The position numbers and the translations under genes were made by a program. Below are positions 27,600 to 35,832 of a stretch of DNA of 64,000 nt, piece after piece (positions within the stretch are counted from its first letter, which is position 1; each line of letters starts with the position of its first letter). The notes below the pieces were generated by a model. It was not told the DNA's origin and ran no database searches. It saw only the letters and a program-made list of their open reading frames with translations. Source of the DNA: Allobacillus halotolerans (GTDB lineage: Bacteria > Bacillota > Bacilli > Bacillales > Alkalibacillaceae); the NCBI RefSeq assembly GCF_028743495.1, contig NZ_CP117968.1; one strand, given 5' to 3'.

Positions 27600-27833
27600 G
27601 GTTGCCTCCAAGGTGACACGGTAATTTTGTATAGTTTACCCTCAATGGTCCATTTTAAAAACAGTTCTTATTGATTAAGGAAAAAGACCTTGCTCGCTAG
27701 TTAGTCAAATGTCCTAGTATAAAAAATACGTATAACGCACGTGAGGAGCACCATATAGTTTAAACATTTTCATCGATAGTTACCGCATAACTACTCAGGC
27801 CAGGGCCAATGACTAACATATAAGTAAAATAAA

Positions 27834-28178
27834 TTATTCAAAATAATTTTCATAAAGTTCTTTTATCTTTTTGTCAAATTTTTGCATGTAAACCGAGCGA
27901 GCTTCACGGTGATATTCCTTTCCGTCTACAAAAAGCAAAAGAACAGGCACCGTAAAGATATGAAACTTTCCAGCCACTTCCGGGACATCATCTGTACGGA
28001 TTTCAGCAGCTTGGATCTTCGGATACTGATCCATCACCTTTTTCACTTGTGGTTTCAACCCGTGACAAACACTACAGTTTTCCTGTGAAATATACAAAAA
28101 AGCCACATTGTTTCCTTCGATTAATTGTTCCGCTTCTTCCAAGGTTGTTAGACGTTCGAAGAATTCCATATCATTCAT
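27834..28178 (-). CDS. Thioredoxin-like protein
   Basis: This 114-residue cytosolic thioredoxin-fold protein has a CSVC active-site motif in ISQENCSVCHGLKPQVKKV, the cis-proline segment FTVPVLLLFVDGKE, and no signal peptide. The CxxC dipeptide differs from the GP of classical thioredoxin, similar to YtpP/YdbP-type Bacillus proteins. AAGGAG lies directly before ATG 28178. It probably reduces disulfides or protects thiols, but the partner is unknown. The 234-bp gap before it shows no gene. Confidence 0.87.
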   Translation of the reverse strand: MNDMEFFERLTTLEEAEQLIEGNNVAFLYISQENCSVCHGLKPQVKKVMDQYPKIQAAEIRTDDVPEVAGKFHIFTVPVLLLFVDGKEYHREARSVYMQKFDKKIKELYENYFE

Positions 28179-28243
28179 TTCTCCTTATACGTGTTGAAAC
28201 TGCCTAGCAAAAATTCACCAGGCAGCATCCATCTATCGTGTTA

Positions 28244-28540
28244 TTATTTATCCGATTGCTCATATAATTCATCAAAATAATTCGCCATCTCAATATCCAA
28301 ATCGGTAATTCCCTGCATTTCCCAAGATGAAATTTTAAGCGTTACAACTTTATAATCAATCGCAATATTGGGGTGGTGTTGCTTTCCCTCTGCATAGGCT
28401 GCCACTTTGCTGACGAACTCAATTCCTAACAAATAATTTTCGAATTTATAACGACGGCGAATCCACTTTTCATCAATCCGCTTCCAGTTGGATAGCTTTT
28501 CGAGTTCTTGTTCAATCTGCTCTTCTGATAATAGTTCCAT
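28244..28540 (-). CDS. phhB: Pterin-4a-carbinolamine dehydratase
   Basis: This 98-residue enzyme dehydrates 4a-hydroxytetrahydrobiopterin or similar pterins. The motif EGKQHHPNIAIDYKVVTLKI carries the paired histidines of the active site, and NWKRIDEKWIRRRYKFENY matches the N-terminal part of the family. The last active-site block reads SSWEMQGIT where many members have THxxxGLT, so one conserved histidine is missing. No phenylalanine hydroxylase gene is visible nearby, so the role could be pterin or molybdopterin related. Confidence 0.87.
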   Translation of the reverse strand: MELLSEEQIEQELEKLSNWKRIDEKWIRRRYKFENYLLGIEFVSKVAAYAEGKQHHPNIAIDYKVVTLKISSWEMQGITDLDIEMANYFDELYEQSDK

Positions 28541-28618
28541 TCATTTTCCCTCCTCGTTCTTGTATACCCTTCTATCAAAGAAGTTAATAAGAAAAGTGAT
28601 GTTTTATCAGTAAAACAA

Positions 28619-29056
28619 CTATTGATGCTGTTCCTCAATATATTGTTTCATGACTTCTAATTGTTCCCCATCTTCTTTTTTGATCATCTTTGTGATCAGC
28701 GGTTTATACAATTTATTCTTTATTCCGGATGGTTTGAGTTTGCCGATGAACTCCACTTTTGTACCCTTTTCAACTTCAGAAAAAAGATATGTGTACGTCA
28801 GAAACAGTTGATGCTGTTGGCTCTCAATCGTGAATCGTTTATTCGGTTCAAATTCAGTCACTTTCAGGATATTTTCCACTTTGAATCCACGAATATTTCT
28901 CGTTTCCTTGATTCCAGTGTTCAATCCAACAGGACCGTCTGTGATGATCTCTACATCTTCAATATGATTCATTTTTTCTGTATATCGATAATTGGAAGCT
29001 ACATCAAAAACTTGTTCGATTGGTGCTTCAATGACGGTTTCTAACTGAATTGCCAT
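28619..29056 (-). CDS. SRPBCC (START-like) family protein
   Basis: This 145-residue protein has the helix-grip fold of the polyketide cyclase/SRPBCC family: IQLETVIEAPIEQVFDVASNYR at the N-terminus, a central beta-sheet (KRFTIESQQHQLFLTYTYLF), and a C-terminal helix MIKKEDGEQLEVMKQYIEE. Such proteins bind hydrophobic ligands, and the ligand cannot be predicted. GGGGAAGAGC precedes ATG 29056. It is upstream of the pterin dehydratase gene on the same strand with a 78-bp gap. Confidence 0.85.
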   Translation of the reverse strand: MAIQLETVIEAPIEQVFDVASNYRYTEKMNHIEDVEIITDGPVGLNTGIKETRNIRGFKVENILKVTEFEPNKRFTIESQQHQLFLTYTYLFSEVEKGTKVEFIGKLKPSGIKNKLYKPLITKMIKKEDGEQLEVMKQYIEEQHQ

Positions 29057-29189
29057 TTAAGCTCTTCCCCCATCCCCGTAAATTATTTACTTCATTATAT
29101 CATTTACCGAGTGATGACTCATCTTAAAGGTAATGAGCATTACTGTTGGGAGTTGAATAAAGTTTGGCAAGGCAGCAATTTCTTTTCAA

Positions 29190-29222
29190 AAAAATGTCCT
29201 AACCGTTTTTAAGGTTAGGACA
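29190..29222 (-). terminator. Terminator of the EAL-domain gene
   Basis: TGTCCTAACC and GGTTAGGACA form a perfect 10-bp stem. On the minus strand seven T residues follow, about 50 bp past the stop codon at 29273. Confidence 0.9.
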
Positions 29223-29272
29223 AATTGAAAAGGGAGTAATATGCAAACCAATAGTAAGGTAGTTAGCGATTT

Positions 29273-30649
29273 TCATGTACGTTGTTGAGCAATTTGTTTC
29301 TTCATATCTTCAAATTTTAACGGATGACTGAAGTAGAATCCTTGGAAGATTTTACAACCAAAGCTACGAATCATTTCGTAATGCTCCTTCGTTTCTATTC
29401 CTTCAGCCAATAGCTTTAAGTTCAAATCTTCTGCGAGCTGTATAATCGTTTTACAGATTCGTTGATCGACTGGGTTATAAATGACATCTCGCACAAATGA
29501 ACGATCAAGTTTAATCATATCAACCGATAAATACTTCAAGTAATTTAATGAGGAATAAGATGTTCCAAAATCATCAATCGAGATCTGCACATCTTGCTGC
29601 TTAATTCGATCGATTGTTTTTGAGACGTGGCCAATTTGTTGCATTAAAGCTGTCTCCGTAATTTCAAGTGCGAGCTGTTCTCCAGGGAAATTTGTATTGG
29701 TTAAGATGTTTTTTAATTTTGTAGAAAAATTCACTTGGGTAATATGACGAGCCGAAATATTAACGGACAAGACAAAATCTTGATGATGCTTTTCCATTAA
29801 CTCTTTGATATCCATACAAGCTTGCGCCACGACGAGGTCGTCAATCAAGTCAATGATATCGTGTTCTTCGGCATACTCGATAAATTCACTTGGCGGCAGG
29901 ATCCCTTTCTGTGCATGATCCCAACGAGCTAATGCTTCAAAACCGTAGATTTGGTTGGTATCTATTTGATATAGCGGTTGATAAAATGGTTTAATCTCTT
30001 TATTTTCAATCGCTTTCAATAACTCACATTTAAATTGCTCATCAGCTTTGGATTCTGGCTCTTTGATTTCGTTTATCCACGAAAAGTCAATTCGCATTTG
30101 TTCGGATTGAATATAATTTGCAATTAACAAGGTTAATAGCGAGCGGAAGGATTTGACAATTTCTACTTCACGATTGGTCGGTGAATGAAATTGTTTTGAA
30201 AAGATGGAAAATACAGCGATCACATCGCGGTCACGATAGTCAAAGATAGGAATAGACCAACAAGAGCTTAATCTCAGTAGATCAGACACTTCTTGATAAC
30301 CATCCCCTGACAGGCCATTCGAAATGTTTTCTGAAAAAGCGACTCTTTCCATGCGAATAGCCGTTGCATTTGAATCGATCCCTTTCTCAATCACTGTTCC
30401 ACAACATGCTTCCTTGAACTCTTCAGATAGTCCATTAGAAATACACTCCTGAAAAAATTCTTTCTTCTCGTCCACAATCATAATTGCACTGTATGTGCCG
30501 TTTAGTTTACGGTCAAAGTATTTCAAAATATGATGTAGGGCATCTTCATAGGAATCTGATTGATTCATCGCTTCCTCGATATAACGATAACCTTCCAAGA
30601 ATTCTTCTGGCGTAACCTTTACTTGTTTCTTCACTTGTTGGTGAACCAT
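29273..30649 (-). CDS. GAF-EAL cyclic-di-GMP phosphodiesterase
   Basis: This 458-residue cytoplasmic protein has an N-terminal GAF-like sensor region (about residues 25-190) and a C-terminal EAL domain (about 205-450). The EAL domain keeps the catalytic set: EALARWDH, the metal-binding ETAL region (ALEITETAL), DDFGTSYSSLNYLKYL and ILAEGIET-type LLAEGIETKEHY, so it is probably an active c-di-GMP phosphodiesterase rather than a degenerate receptor. There is no GGDEF domain and no TM segment. GGGAGG precedes ATG 30649. It lies downstream of the secreted-peptide gene, separated by a terminator. Confidence 0.92.
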   Translation of the reverse strand: MVHQQVKKQVKVTPEEFLEGYRYIEEAMNQSDSYEDALHHILKYFDRKLNGTYSAIMIVDEKKEFFQECISNGLSEEFKEACCGTVIEKGIDSNATAIRMERVAFSENISNGLSGDGYQEVSDLLRLSSCWSIPIFDYRDRDVIAVFSIFSKQFHSPTNREVEIVKSFRSLLTLLIANYIQSEQMRIDFSWINEIKEPESKADEQFKCELLKAIENKEIKPFYQPLYQIDTNQIYGFEALARWDHAQKGILPPSEFIEYAEEHDIIDLIDDLVVAQACMDIKELMEKHHQDFVLSVNISARHITQVNFSTKLKNILTNTNFPGEQLALEITETALMQQIGHVSKTIDRIKQQDVQISIDDFGTSYSSLNYLKYLSVDMIKLDRSFVRDVIYNPVDQRICKTIIQLAEDLNLKLLAEGIETKEHYEMIRSFGCKIFQGFYFSHPLKFEDMKKQIAQQRT

Positions 30650-30750
30650 AAAAGAATCCTCCCTCGCTATGATTTAATAGTGATGGCTAATTTTCGTTTT
30701 ATGTCAAACAGTGTATAATATATTTATGTATATTGTGAAAATTCAATTTG

Positions 30751-30785
30751 AAAAAAGAGGGCCACCAAAATTGCTGGGGTAGCCC
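30751..30785 (-). terminator. Terminator of the secreted-peptide gene
   Basis: On the minus strand GGGCTACC and GGTGGCCC form an 8-bp stem with one mismatch, followed by TCTTTTTT. It separates the peptide gene from the EAL gene. Confidence 0.82.
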
Positions 30786-30826
30786 GATATGGATGGTTGT
30801 ATCATTTGTAGATTTGCAACGAACAA

Positions 30827-30976
30827 TTAGTCTAGCGAACCGAGATCATTGTTTCCATTTCCAATACCTTGAATGGTAACAAACGCTTCTTCAGACGTGT
30901 TTTCTTGGCTCGCGTCAAATCCATAGAGACTAGAAACAATAAGAACAACAGCTACAAGGCTCAAAAGCTTTTTCAA
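30827..30976 (-). CDS. Small secreted peptide, probable PapR-like signalling pro-peptide
   Basis: This 49-codon gene starts with TTG 30976, six bases behind AAAGGAGGG, a very strong ribosome site. The product begins MKKLLSLVAVVLIVSSLYGF, a lysine-lysine n-region and a hydrophobic core typical of a Sec signal, then a polar tail ending NGNNDLGSLD. Size and layout match the pro-peptides of the RRNPP quorum-sensing family (PapR, 48 residues; NprX). It is divergent from the PlcR-like receptor gene 182 bp away and has its own terminator. The mature signal would be a short C-terminal fragment, but the exact residues are a guess. A plain small secreted protein is the alternative. Confidence 0.8.
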   Translation of the reverse strand: MKKLLSLVAVVLIVSSLYGFDASQENTSEEAFVTIQGIGNGNNDLGSLD

Positions 30977-31026
30977 ACCAGACCCTCCTTTGCGAGTTGA
31001 TTTATATTAAATCTATCACACTATCA

Positions 31027-31079
31027 AAATCGATGGATTTGCGATTTAAAACGGTTTGAGCCGAAAAAATGATCATTTT
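31027..31079. promoter_or_regulatory. Inverted repeats between peptide and receptor genes (possible operator)
   Basis: The divergent intergenic region has a perfect 14-bp palindrome AAAATGATCATTTT (31066-31079) and an interrupted inverted repeat AAATCG-N9-CGATTT (31027-31047). Either could be the binding site of the adjacent HTH regulator. Neither matches the known PlcR box TATGNANNNNTNCATA. Confidence 0.4.
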
Positions 31080-31158
31080 CTTTTGTTTTCTTCGTTTTTC
31101 TCAAAAAGTATAAACATTGGAATATTTTAAGGGAAATTTTGTAAAAGGATGTGAGGTT

Positions 31159-32055
31159 TTGATAGATAACCGTGAAGACATCGGGGCAAAAATCTATGAT
31201 TTAAGAAGGTACTTTCATATGACGCAAAAGGAGTTGTGTGATGGCATCTGTACCCAAGCCTACATTAGTAAAATTGAAAATGGCTCTTTGGCGATTGCGG
31301 CAGATATTCTATTTAAAATCTCCGAACGGCTCGGTGTGGATGTGAATTACTTTTATGACACTACTTTTCCCGAACGAATGGATTACTCTCTGGAAGTAGA
31401 AATCCAGGCACGGGAATTGGTCATCCAAGATAATTACACTGCTTTGAAAAGGTTAATAGAAAAGGAAGAACAAACTCCCTTATATGAAAACAGACGTTTT
31501 AAACAATTTATTTTATGGCATAAAGCATTATGTAAAAGGTATGTGGATAAGGACCTGGACACCTCACTAGATTTACTGAATGAAGCTTTATTATTATTCA
31601 ATACAAACCATAAGGTCAAATCCGAGCGTGAGATTGAAATTTTGATGAATAAAGCAAACATATTGGTGGACTTCAAACAATACAAACAGGCCATCGATCT
31701 GTATGAAGATTTACTTTTCTCTGTCAAGAAACTACCAATTATTCGGAATCATAACATTGAAATCATGATTCGGTATAACCTTGCCCGTTGTTATTTGATG
31801 ATCTCCAATTATGAAAAGACGATTGAACACGCGAAAAAAGGGCTGACCTCATGTAGAAATAATCGTTCTTTTTATGGAATGGGTCACCTTTATTTCATTG
31901 TTGGTAGAGCATATGAAGAAATTGAACAAATGGTTCAAGCACTTGATTTTTTTCGAAAAGCAAAGCAAGTTTTTGACCTGACTGAAGAAAACCAGTATTA
32001 CCAAAAAGCTTTATTCAAGTTAGACGAGCTGCAAAATTTACATAAACAAGTTTAA
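31159..32055 (+). CDS. PlcR-like HTH-TPR regulator (RRNPP peptide receptor family)
   Basis: This 298-residue protein has an N-terminal XRE helix-turn-helix (residues about 8-66; IGAKIYDLRRYFHMTQKEL ... YISKIENGS) and then TPR-type helical pairs to the end, with KQAIDLYEDLLFS, ARCYLMISNYEKTIEHAKKG and VGRAYEEIEQMVQALDFF. Length and architecture match PlcR (285 residues). I start it at TTG 31159 because AAGGATGTGAGG lies upstream and IDNREDIG is where family members begin. An in-frame TTG at 31117 lacks a site. The divergent secreted-peptide gene is its likely ligand source. Targets are unknown. A terminator follows. Confidence 0.9.
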   Translation: MIDNREDIGAKIYDLRRYFHMTQKELCDGICTQAYISKIENGSLAIAADILFKISERLGVDVNYFYDTTFPERMDYSLEVEIQARELVIQDNYTALKRLIEKEEQTPLYENRRFKQFILWHKALCKRYVDKDLDTSLDLLNEALLLFNTNHKVKSEREIEILMNKANILVDFKQYKQAIDLYEDLLFSVKKLPIIRNHNIEIMIRYNLARCYLMISNYEKTIEHAKKGLTSCRNNRSFYGMGHLYFIVGRAYEEIEQMVQALDFFRKAKQVFDLTEENQYYQKALFKLDELQNLHKQV

Positions 32056-32118
32056 TATACCACATTTTTATGATGTTGTTTACAAATATTTGAACTTTTT
32101 TAGATAAATAGAACGAAT

Positions 32119-32149
32119 TGAACCCTGGCCTCTTAATTGCCAGGGTTCA
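32119..32149. terminator. Terminator after the regulator gene
   Basis: TGAACCCTGGC and GCCAGGGTTCA form a perfect 11-bp stem. The following T-run (AGCTTTTC) is short. It lies between the converging regulator and thioesterase genes. Confidence 0.75.
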
Positions 32150-32184
32150 TTAGCTTTTCATTATATATGGAATGACGAATTATT

Positions 32185-32670
32185 TTATCCCTTATTCGCA
32201 AACGTATCTGGCATAACGGCTGCCACAACCTCTCCCTTTACAACAACTTCATCATTAGCATAAACGCTGGTCGTCACCTTGAATTTTTTCGGATGAATCT
32301 CTTCAATATCGCCAACTGCTTTCAACGGAACGCCTTGAGGTGTCGGCTTTAAATAGTCCACATGTAACGAGGCTGTCACAAAGCGTGGCGCCGGTTCACC
32401 ATCACCTGGCTCGTGACCATTCTTCCTATGTAAAAAGAGAGCTGCTGACCCAGTACCATGACAATCTACCAAGGAAGCGATCAATCCACCATAAACAAAT
32501 CCAGGAATGGCTGTGTGTTTTGGCTTAGGTTGATATACGGTTATCGACTGATCACCTTTCCATCCTGTTCGAAATAAGTGTCCATCCTTATTTTGATGTC
32601 CACAACCAAAGCAATGAGCAAAATCATTTGGATAATCATCTTGAATCGCATGCTTAACTTCTTCCATCAT
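32185..32670 (-). CDS. PaaI-type hotdog thioesterase
   Basis: This 161-residue protein has the hotdog fold of the PaaI thioesterase family: FVYGGLIASLVDCHGTGSAALFL is the catalytic-helix region, and RFVTASLHVDYLKPTPQGVPL the following strands. The N-terminus has an unusual HCFGCGHQNKDGHLF segment with two cysteines, seen in a subset of these proteins. It probably hydrolyses an acyl-CoA. The substrate is unknown. AGAGGTGAG precedes the start. The gene stands alone. Confidence 0.85.
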   Translation of the reverse strand: MMEEVKHAIQDDYPNDFAHCFGCGHQNKDGHLFRTGWKGDQSITVYQPKPKHTAIPGFVYGGLIASLVDCHGTGSAALFLHRKNGHEPGDGEPAPRFVTASLHVDYLKPTPQGVPLKAVGDIEEIHPKKFKVTTSVYANDEVVVKGEVVAAVMPDTFANKG

Positions 32671-32790
32671 CTCACCTCTAAAAATATATTCTCTTCCATC
32701 TTAAATAGATTCGATAAGTGAGTGATGAATTCCTTCTTTTCTATTAATAAGAGCATCCAAGCTACGCCGCTTGAACACCCTATTCTATTT

Positions 32791-32982
32791 CTATTGAATT
32801 GGATTGCCGTCTTGATCGATCAGTACGATTGTATCGGTTAATGTTTCTGTCACATTGATTTTATACACGCCATCTTCAACAACTAGATGATGAATAGCAT
32901 TTACTTGGTTGTTATTGTATTCATATCTCTCAGCAACATCGGCCGCAATGCTTTGTTGGCCGATTTCTACATATATTATCAT
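32791..32982 (-). CDS. Small hypothetical protein, 63 residues
   Basis: I do not recognise this. The product MIIYVEIGQQSIAADVAERY... looks like a small beta-rich acidic protein with ordinary codon use, but I see no ribosome site before ATG 32982, so the start may be elsewhere or the frame may not be expressed. It lies between the thioesterase gene and the terminator of the sulfonate transporter genes. Confidence 0.45.
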   Translation of the reverse strand: MIIYVEIGQQSIAADVAERYEYNNNQVNAIHHLVVEDGVYKINVTETLTDTIVLIDQDGNPIQ

Positions 32983-33050
32983 GACTTTATTGAAAAGCTT
33001 TAAATTATAATAAATTGACTATTCATCACTACCGGAAGTTCTGAGAAAGA

Positions 33051-33076
33051 AAAAACCACCCGGCAAACCGAGTGGC
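33051..33076 (-). terminator. Terminator of the sulfonate-type transporter operon
   Basis: On the minus strand CCACTCGG and CCGGGTGG form an 8-bp stem around TTTG, followed by TTTTTT, 11 bp past the stop codon at 33088. Confidence 0.88.
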
Positions 33077-33087
33077 TTTTAGCAGAT

Positions 33088-34080
33088 CTATTCAATAAAT
33101 TGTTTATCGACCAGACCTGACAAATCAGGCTGTTCATCCAAGAAACCTAAGTCATGAGAAGAATTGGCGAACTCCTGCAACACCTCTGAGTTAACCTCGT
33201 AGGTGAAAGTAATTCGCTCCCATGCCCGATCGACGACCTCAGGAGATAGTTCTTGGTCAGTAATGTCTTTGATTTTATCAATCGCAATTGTTTTCGCTTC
33301 ATCCGGATTGTTTTGGATAAACTCTGTTGCACTTTTATGTCCATCCACGATACTTTGAACAAGTTCCGGATCATTTTCAATTAATTCATTTGATGTGACA
33401 AAAACAGCGGCCGGTAATGTCTCACCATATGCGACGTCTGGTGTATCAATCAAAACTTCACCTGTTCCTTCTTCTTCAATAAATGACGCCCATGGTTCAG
33501 GTACCGTTGCAACATCTACATTACCTGTTGCAAACATATTAGAATAAGTTGCTGGTTTACCTGTGACGTGTTTGATTTCACCGTTCACACGATCGGTTGT
33601 CATGCCATATTCTTCTTTCATTTGTGTCTCAAACTGAACATCGTGTGTGCATCCAACTCTTGGTGAAATGAAGTTTTTCCCTGCAAGGTCTTCAGGTGAT
33701 TCAATTCCTGCACCTTTTCTCGCCATGATGACCGTACCGCCTGTTGAACCAGCTGCGACAACACTTACCTCTGCTCCACTCGTATAGTGGTTCATGGCAG
33801 GTCCGGGACCGACTATACCTGCTTCAATATCACCGGTTTCAAGCGCCGTCATAAACGCTGATCCATCTGGGAAGTATTGATAGTTGACAGTTGTTCCGTC
33901 CGGCAACGATTCTGAATATAAGTCTTTTTCCTCTGCAACCATGCCGGCAACGTGATTTATATTTGGAAAGTAACCAATCGTCACTTCTTCATTCGAATCC
34001 TCTTCCGCATTGGAACTACCGCAAGCTGCCATCAATGCACCTAACACTAATACCATTGCGAACAAAATCATTTTTTTCAT
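33088..34080 (-). CDS. ABC transporter substrate-binding lipoprotein, SsuA/TauA type
   Basis: This 330-residue precursor has a lipobox LGALMAAC and a periplasmic-type fold of the NMT1/SsuA family: TIGYFPNINHVAGMVAEE, ALETGDIEAGIVGPGPAMNHY and MARKGAGIESPEDLAGKNFI. The segment ISPRVGCTHDVQFETQM matches sulfonate/nitrate-type binding proteins. ATG 34080 lies behind AAAGGAGAGTC. It is the last gene of an ATPase-permease-binding-protein operon. The neighbouring thiosulfate-type permease supports a sulfur source such as alkanesulfonate or taurine, but thiamine precursors or nitrate cannot be excluded. Confidence 0.88.
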   Translation of the reverse strand: MKKMILFAMVLVLGALMAACGSSNAEEDSNEEVTIGYFPNINHVAGMVAEEKDLYSESLPDGTTVNYQYFPDGSAFMTALETGDIEAGIVGPGPAMNHYTSGAEVSVVAAGSTGGTVIMARKGAGIESPEDLAGKNFISPRVGCTHDVQFETQMKEEYGMTTDRVNGEIKHVTGKPATYSNMFATGNVDVATVPEPWASFIEEEGTGEVLIDTPDVAYGETLPAAVFVTSNELIENDPELVQSIVDGHKSATEFIQNNPDEAKTIAIDKIKDITDQELSPEVVDRAWERITFTYEVNSEVLQEFANSSHDLGFLDEQPDLSGLVDKQFIE

Positions 34081-34097
34081 TGAATGACTCTCCTTTT

Positions 34098-34856
34098 TTA
34101 TGTGTTTAATAAGCCCCAACGTTTAAGGACATTTTTCTCTAGTTTTGAAAAGACCAACTGATCGACGATTGCACCGATCGTACCAATAATGATGATAATT
34201 CCAATGACCTGATCCATTTTGGCAAAATCGGAGGCAAACTGTAAGGAGTACCCCAGTCCTGGTCCATTGCTTAATAATTCCCCAGCCATTAAAGCTCTCC
34301 AGCTGAACGCCCAAGCAAGGCGTACACCTGTCATGTAATAAGGAATACTCGCCGGGATTTCTACCCGGTAAAATAACTCCGCACCACTTGTGCCCATCGT
34401 TCTTGCTGCCTTCACCAATTGAGGCGGGACATTTTGAATCGCTGACCGAACATTCAATGCCATCACGAACGTTCCACCTAATACGACAACAAAAATTACG
34501 GCGAACTCCGTGAATCCGAATAACATCAAGGATAAAGGTACCCAGACAATACTTGGAATACTTTGTAGAGCAATTAAGTACATCCCGGCCGTCTCATCCG
34601 CTTGGCGTGATTTCCCGAGAATGACGCCGAGAATTGTTCCGAAAAGTAATGCGAGCGACAAACCAATTAATAGATGTTTAAAACTGGCTCCTAGCGCTAC
34701 GAGTAAACTCCCACTCGCAAAGCCATCATATAAAGCTTCCAGTACCTTAAGGGGACCTGGCAAAACGACTGGTGGGAAAACATTCATTGCCACAACCAGC
34801 TGCCAGATTCCCACAACGACAACCAGAAACAATATTCGTTTAATTGCTAGCTTCAT
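34098..34856 (-). CDS. ABC transporter permease, SsuC/TauC type
   Basis: This 252-residue membrane protein has six TM helices, the family segment LIALQSIPSIVWVPLSLMLFG, the coupling loop AARTMGTSGAELFYRVEIPASIP and the C-terminal AWSFSWRALMAGELL, all typical of SsuC/TauC permeases. Its start overlaps the end of the ATPase gene by 17 bp, so the two are translationally coupled. The binding-protein gene follows 17 bp downstream. Confidence 0.92.
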   Translation of the reverse strand: MKLAIKRILFLVVVVGIWQLVVAMNVFPPVVLPGPLKVLEALYDGFASGSLLVALGASFKHLLIGLSLALLFGTILGVILGKSRQADETAGMYLIALQSIPSIVWVPLSLMLFGFTEFAVIFVVVLGGTFVMALNVRSAIQNVPPQLVKAARTMGTSGAELFYRVEIPASIPYYMTGVRLAWAFSWRALMAGELLSNGPGLGYSLQFASDFAKMDQVIGIIIIIGTIGAIVDQLVFSKLEKNVLKRWGLLNT

Positions 34857-35625
34857 AGTCTATTTCTTCCTTTAGCACTTTGTCGATTTCGACTTTCAGT
34901 AAGTCCATTACTTGGCTTTCCAGTTTAACTACATCCGGATTACTTCTCTTTCTAGGCCGTGGCAAATCAACATGGATGTCTGCAATGACCCGACCCGGAC
35001 GAATCCCCATGACAATGACGCGATCGGAAAGCTTGATGGCTTCGTGAATGCTATGCGTAACAAATAGAATGGTTTTATTTGTTTTTTGCCAAATCTTTGT
35101 TAACTCATCTTGCATTAAATCCCTAGTCTGTTCATCCAAAGCACCAAACGGTTCATCCATCAAAAGCACTTTCGGATCCATCGACAGCGCTCTTGCAATC
35201 GCTACGCGTTGTTGCATCCCACCCGATAATTCGTAAGTATAATGATTGGTGAATTTACTTAAATGAACCATTTTCAAAAAATGCTTCACCCGTTCTTCCG
35301 CTTCTTGTTTCGGCAATTGCTTCTTAATCGGGTAAAGAACATTATTCTTTACATTCAACCAAGGAAACAGTGAAGGTTCTTGAAAAACCATCCCTCTGTC
35401 CGAGCCCGGTTTACTGATTTCTTCCCCTTCCAACAAAATGGTGCCTTCTGTTACGTTCTCTAAGCCTGCAATCATTGAAAGCAACGTAGATTTTCCACAA
35501 CCTGAAGGACCGAGAATGGAAACAAATTGATTTTCCTCAATGGATAAATCAATATCGGAAAAGACTTCAAACTGATTCTGTTGATCTTTGTATCTTTTAC
35601 CTACTTGCTTTAGCTCCAAAAACAT
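34840..35625 (-). CDS. ABC transporter ATPase, SsuB/TauB type
   Basis: This 261-residue ATPase has Walker A GPSGCGKST, Q-loop VFQEPSLFPWLNVKNNV (typical of nitrate/sulfonate/taurine importers), signature LSGGMQQRVAIARAL, Walker B VLLMDEPFGALD and H-loop FVTHSIHEAI. It is the first gene of the operon, with a weak AGGA site ahead of ATG 35625. The promoter probably lies within the 207-bp gap up to the TsuA-like gene. Confidence 0.93.
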   Translation of the reverse strand: MFLELKQVGKRYKDQQNQFEVFSDIDLSIEENQFVSILGPSGCGKSTLLSMIAGLENVTEGTILLEGEEISKPGSDRGMVFQEPSLFPWLNVKNNVLYPIKKQLPKQEAEERVKHFLKMVHLSKFTNHYTYELSGGMQQRVAIARALSMDPKVLLMDEPFGALDEQTRDLMQDELTKIWQKTNKTILFVTHSIHEAIKLSDRVIVMGIRPGRVIADIHVDLPRPRKRSNPDVVKLESQVMDLLKVEIDKVLKEEIDYEASN

Positions 35626-35793
35626 TTAAGCACCATTCCTAATTAATCCGATATAATTACTCGGTTTTATTTTATAATAGTAGATTATACAGTGGAGACA
35701 TAAAGTGTGTCAATTATTTGTTATGTTTTCTTTAAAATAAGTTAACACCCTACTAATTTGGGAAATAAGCGTGTTTATCTGCTACTTACAAGA

Positions 35794-35828
35794 ATAAAAG
35801 CCACTCTTTTTATAGAGTAGCTTTTATC
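35794..35828 (-). terminator. Terminator of the TsuA-like gene
   Basis: ATAAAAGCCACTC and GAGTAGCTTTTAT form a 13-bp stem with one mismatch and flanking A/T runs, ending next to the stop codon at 35833. Confidence 0.82.
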
Positions 35829-35832
35829 CTTG

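Noticed and set aside
31117..31158. Upstream TTG start for the PlcR-like regulator
   Set aside because: It has no ribosome site, and the additional 14 residues precede the point where family members begin.
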